From the NCBI GenBank assembly GCA_949126835.1, contig OX421499.1, positions 25,222,990 through 25,286,989 of the forward strand: a stretch of DNA of 64,000 nucleotides, read 5' to 3'. The notes beneath the pieces are model-generated. The model saw only the letters and a program-made list of their open reading frames with translations. It was not told the DNA's origin and made no database searches. Shown here piece by piece: positions 61,969 through 64,000 of the stretch. Every line of letters starts with the position of its first letter. The first letter of the stretch is position 1. The stretch is from Anisus vortex. Lineage: Eukaryota > Mollusca > Gastropoda > Planorbidae. Made by a program: the position numbers and the translations under genes.

Positions 61969-63421
61969 TCACTTTGATGATGACCAGTAAATAGCTTTGA
62001 ATTCTGGAAATGAAATTTTTTTAGGGATCATATAATTTTCAATTAAAATACTTGACTTAAAATATACACACAGAGAAAAAAAAAAGATACCTAATAATGA
62101 TTATTCATGTTGTTTTTGCTTTTGAATATCAAACAACTTATTTAGATTTACATGTAAATTATTCAATGCCAGTAACGTGCATGTAAACAATAATATTATA
62201 AATCAACTTTAGACAATTACATGAAAAAAAAGTATAAACAAAGAAGCCAACAATAAAAGTAATGATGAGCAAATGTTAACTCCTGTTCTTTAAATGTCTT
62301 AATTTTGTTTTCATAATAATAAGACATACTTATATTCTGCATACTAAACTTTGTCCTTAAAGCTACAAATGCTGGAATATTATTATATTGTATGAATGGT
62401 TCTTCCTAATATGATATAGGGAATGTATTGAAAACTCGTCAACCAGTATTGGTGTATTTACCGGCTTGGCTGCATTTCCAGCATGGAGTGTTTGATTTAT
62501 GTTTGGTGCATACGTAGTGAAGGGGTTAAGCTGATGTTGCAAGATGTTGATGTTGCAAGAGGTTGATGTTGCAAGATGTTGATGTTGCAAGATGTTGATA
62601 TTGCAAGACATACAGGTTAACCTTCTATTTAAATACCTGAATAATCCACTTTGCCATCTTTGTTGAGGTCAGCTTCCCGAATCATTTCCGTTGCTTCTGC
62701 CTGTAATATTAGGGAAATATTCTTTTATAACAGATGGCAAGAAAATACATAACTACAGTAGGCCTACTTATACCTTTTTCAGACGATGTGGGTGCCATAG
62801 AGCTCATGAGACAGTGTTCGCCAGTGGTTGTGTGTCGGGCCGGTCCAGGTAGTATTGATACCGGCACCCTGGCTTTATCTTTCCAGCCCCACTTTTTGAA
62901 CCCATGCTGCATGCAATAGAGATTTGGCATTTTTGTCTATCTATAAAAGTGACTCTCTTTTCTCTCTCTCTCTTTTTCTCATTCTCTCTCTCTCTCATTC
63001 TCTCGCTCATTTTAAAAACGTCATTTTAAGAAATTATTATGTTCATTTTTGTTGTTTGTGGAAGAACCAAGATAGGGCCTATCGCCCGAAGTGCCAATGC
63101 CTAACCACTGGCCTATACAACACAACCATACTTTCTATCTGGGGTAGATACTACTGACCACCATATCCTCACATAGCAAGAATTAGATCAATTTATTGCT
63201 TCTGCTCCATTTTTTTTCTGTTACCAAGGGCAACATTGAACTTACTAAAGTGATATTTTCACCCAACTTTTTCATAACATTAAAGAGCTCCGGTGGTGAA
63301 ATGTATCCATCATGGTTGCCATCAAAAGCTTTGAAAACTTCCCTCAGTTCCGCCTCGGGATCCATCGTCATCTTTCTAGCAAAAATATCCACGAACTCTT
63401 CAAAATCTATGGTGCCGCTTC
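61969..63421 (-). CDS. Calmodulin-like EF-hand protein (3' part)
   Basis: Three exons read leftward: 63246-63421, 62631-62699 and 61969-62003 (stop at 61969-61971), with phases matching. The first starts mid-protein with GSGTIDFEEFVDIF, the end of an EF-hand loop, then EAELREVFKAFD and the full loop DGNHDGYISPPE. The second gives EMIREADLNKDGKVDYS, completed to DLNKDGKVDYSE by the first base of the last exon. Both full loops have Ca-binding residues at positions 1, 3, 5, 9 and 12. The C-terminal tail is short (FKAIYWSSSK), unlike calmodulin's MMTAK. The N-terminal lobe lies right of the window. Calmodulin-like or troponin-C-like; orthology not resolved. Confidence 0.85.
62525..62608. repeat. 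GATGTTGCAAGATGTT minisatellite
   Basis: Four to five units of about 16-18 bases (GATGTTGATGTTGCAA) in the last intron of the EF-hand gene. Confidence 0.9.
62950..63008. repeat. CT-rich microsatellite
   Basis: TCTCTCTCT runs interrupted by CATT in the EF-hand intron; the flanking 63070-63125 has a weak tRNA-like head on the minus strand. Confidence 0.85.
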
Positions 63422-64000
63422 CTGATGATAGAGTTAAGATGAAAGAACAAAAATCAAAGATGAAAGAGTTAGAAAATTAAGTTCAGGTTTGAATATGTGG
63501 CTTTTACATATGTGAGTGAAGAGGGGGGAGGACATATTATTTCATCACCAAATTAGGTTATAGATCTAGAATCTAGGTAAAAATAATTTTTCACTGTATC
63601 AGTCTTATTATTAAGTTGGCTTCAGAAAAGTTACTGTTGTGCGAAGCTAGTGACTCTCTTTGTAGAGAGTGTAGATCTATGTTCTTTTAAGGGTATAAAA
63701 CTGGTGGGGAAAGCAAGAATACGAGCAACCCAACACGTTAATAATCGGGGAAAAAAAAATTCGCATGAGTGGGAAGCAGAGTAGTGAATGCGATGACCAC
63801 GGGGTAGTTTATCTCGGACAGGATCTTGGTGCCCCGTCCCCTTGATTCATCCCTTTAGACGTCACGCCCCCTGGACTTTAAGAGCCGGAAGAATAGTCCG
63901 GTATTATAAAGAGACATGTAGATTGGTGGTGAGAGCCCTGTTTGAGGTCTAGGATTGGTCAGTCACTGCAGCGTGTTAGCTACGGCTATGTGAAGCAGGT
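63422..64000. other. EF-hand gene intron and unassigned right edge
   Basis: No further EF-hand exon was recognised. From about 63840 the sequence is richer in G and C, with AGACGTCACG (CRE-like), TATTATAAAG (TATA-like) and ATTGGT. This could be a promoter or part of a retroelement LTR; the window ends too soon to decide. Confidence 0.3.

Noticed and set aside
62363..62611. Protein with QHLATSTSCNINIL repeats
   Set aside because: It is a translation of the GATGTTGCAA minisatellite.

Overview
This is an AT-rich, intron-rich animal nuclear sequence. The intron sizes, tRNA-headed SINEs, L2/CR1-like LINE ends and abundant hAT and TA-flanked MITEs suggest a lophotrochozoan, most likely a gastropod mollusc. 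That placement is an inference and no single gene proves it. There are no bacterial operons, CRISPR arrays or viral genomes. Genes were read by joining exons with splice signals, correct phase and recognisable protein families; most long ORFs between them are chance or repeat-derived.

Layout. (1) 1-13794, minus strand: SUPT16H (FACT subunit SPT16), twelve coding exons for the N-terminal half; the C-terminal half lies off the left edge. Its 6.9 kb first intron holds SINEs, a broken piggyBac-type transposase interrupted by a 644 bp inverted-repeat element, and a 1.45 kb inverted-repeat element. (2) About 13.9-22.2 kb: intergenic repeat graveyard (hAT remnants, retroelement gag, several LINE 3' ends). 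(3) 22235-29026, minus strand: RPRD1 (binds the RNA polymerase II CTD), complete in eight exons. (4) 29435-40243, plus strand: POLR2C (RPB3 subunit of RNA polymerase II), complete in eight exons, head-to-head with RPRD1 across 408 bp. (5) 35325-38097, minus strand: five exons of a kinase-fold gene antisense to POLR2C and largely inside its fourth intron; the catalytic HRD motif reads HRH. (6) 40.3-49.9 kb: repeats and probably the unrecognised 5' end of the next gene. (7) about 49907-58631, plus strand: a gene joining two tandem HAD-hydrolase domains to a full choline dehydrogenase (GMC oxidoreductase). The end of HAD2 and the whole dehydrogenase share one uninterrupted exon. (8) 61969-63421, minus strand: the 3' part of a calmodulin-like EF-hand gene, convergent with the fusion gene.

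How they relate. SPT16, RPRD1 and RPB3 all act on RNA polymerase II, and RPRD1/POLR2C share one short promoter region. The HAD-HAD-choline dehydrogenase protein is the most unusual object here. HAD1 keeps all four catalytic motifs; HAD2 has lost the second Asp of DxD. A phosphatase feeding an alcohol dehydrogenase in choline/betaine metabolism is a hypothesis. A second theme is tandem duplication that copies the end of an exon together with its splice donor: about thirteen times in RPRD1 and once in the fusion gene.
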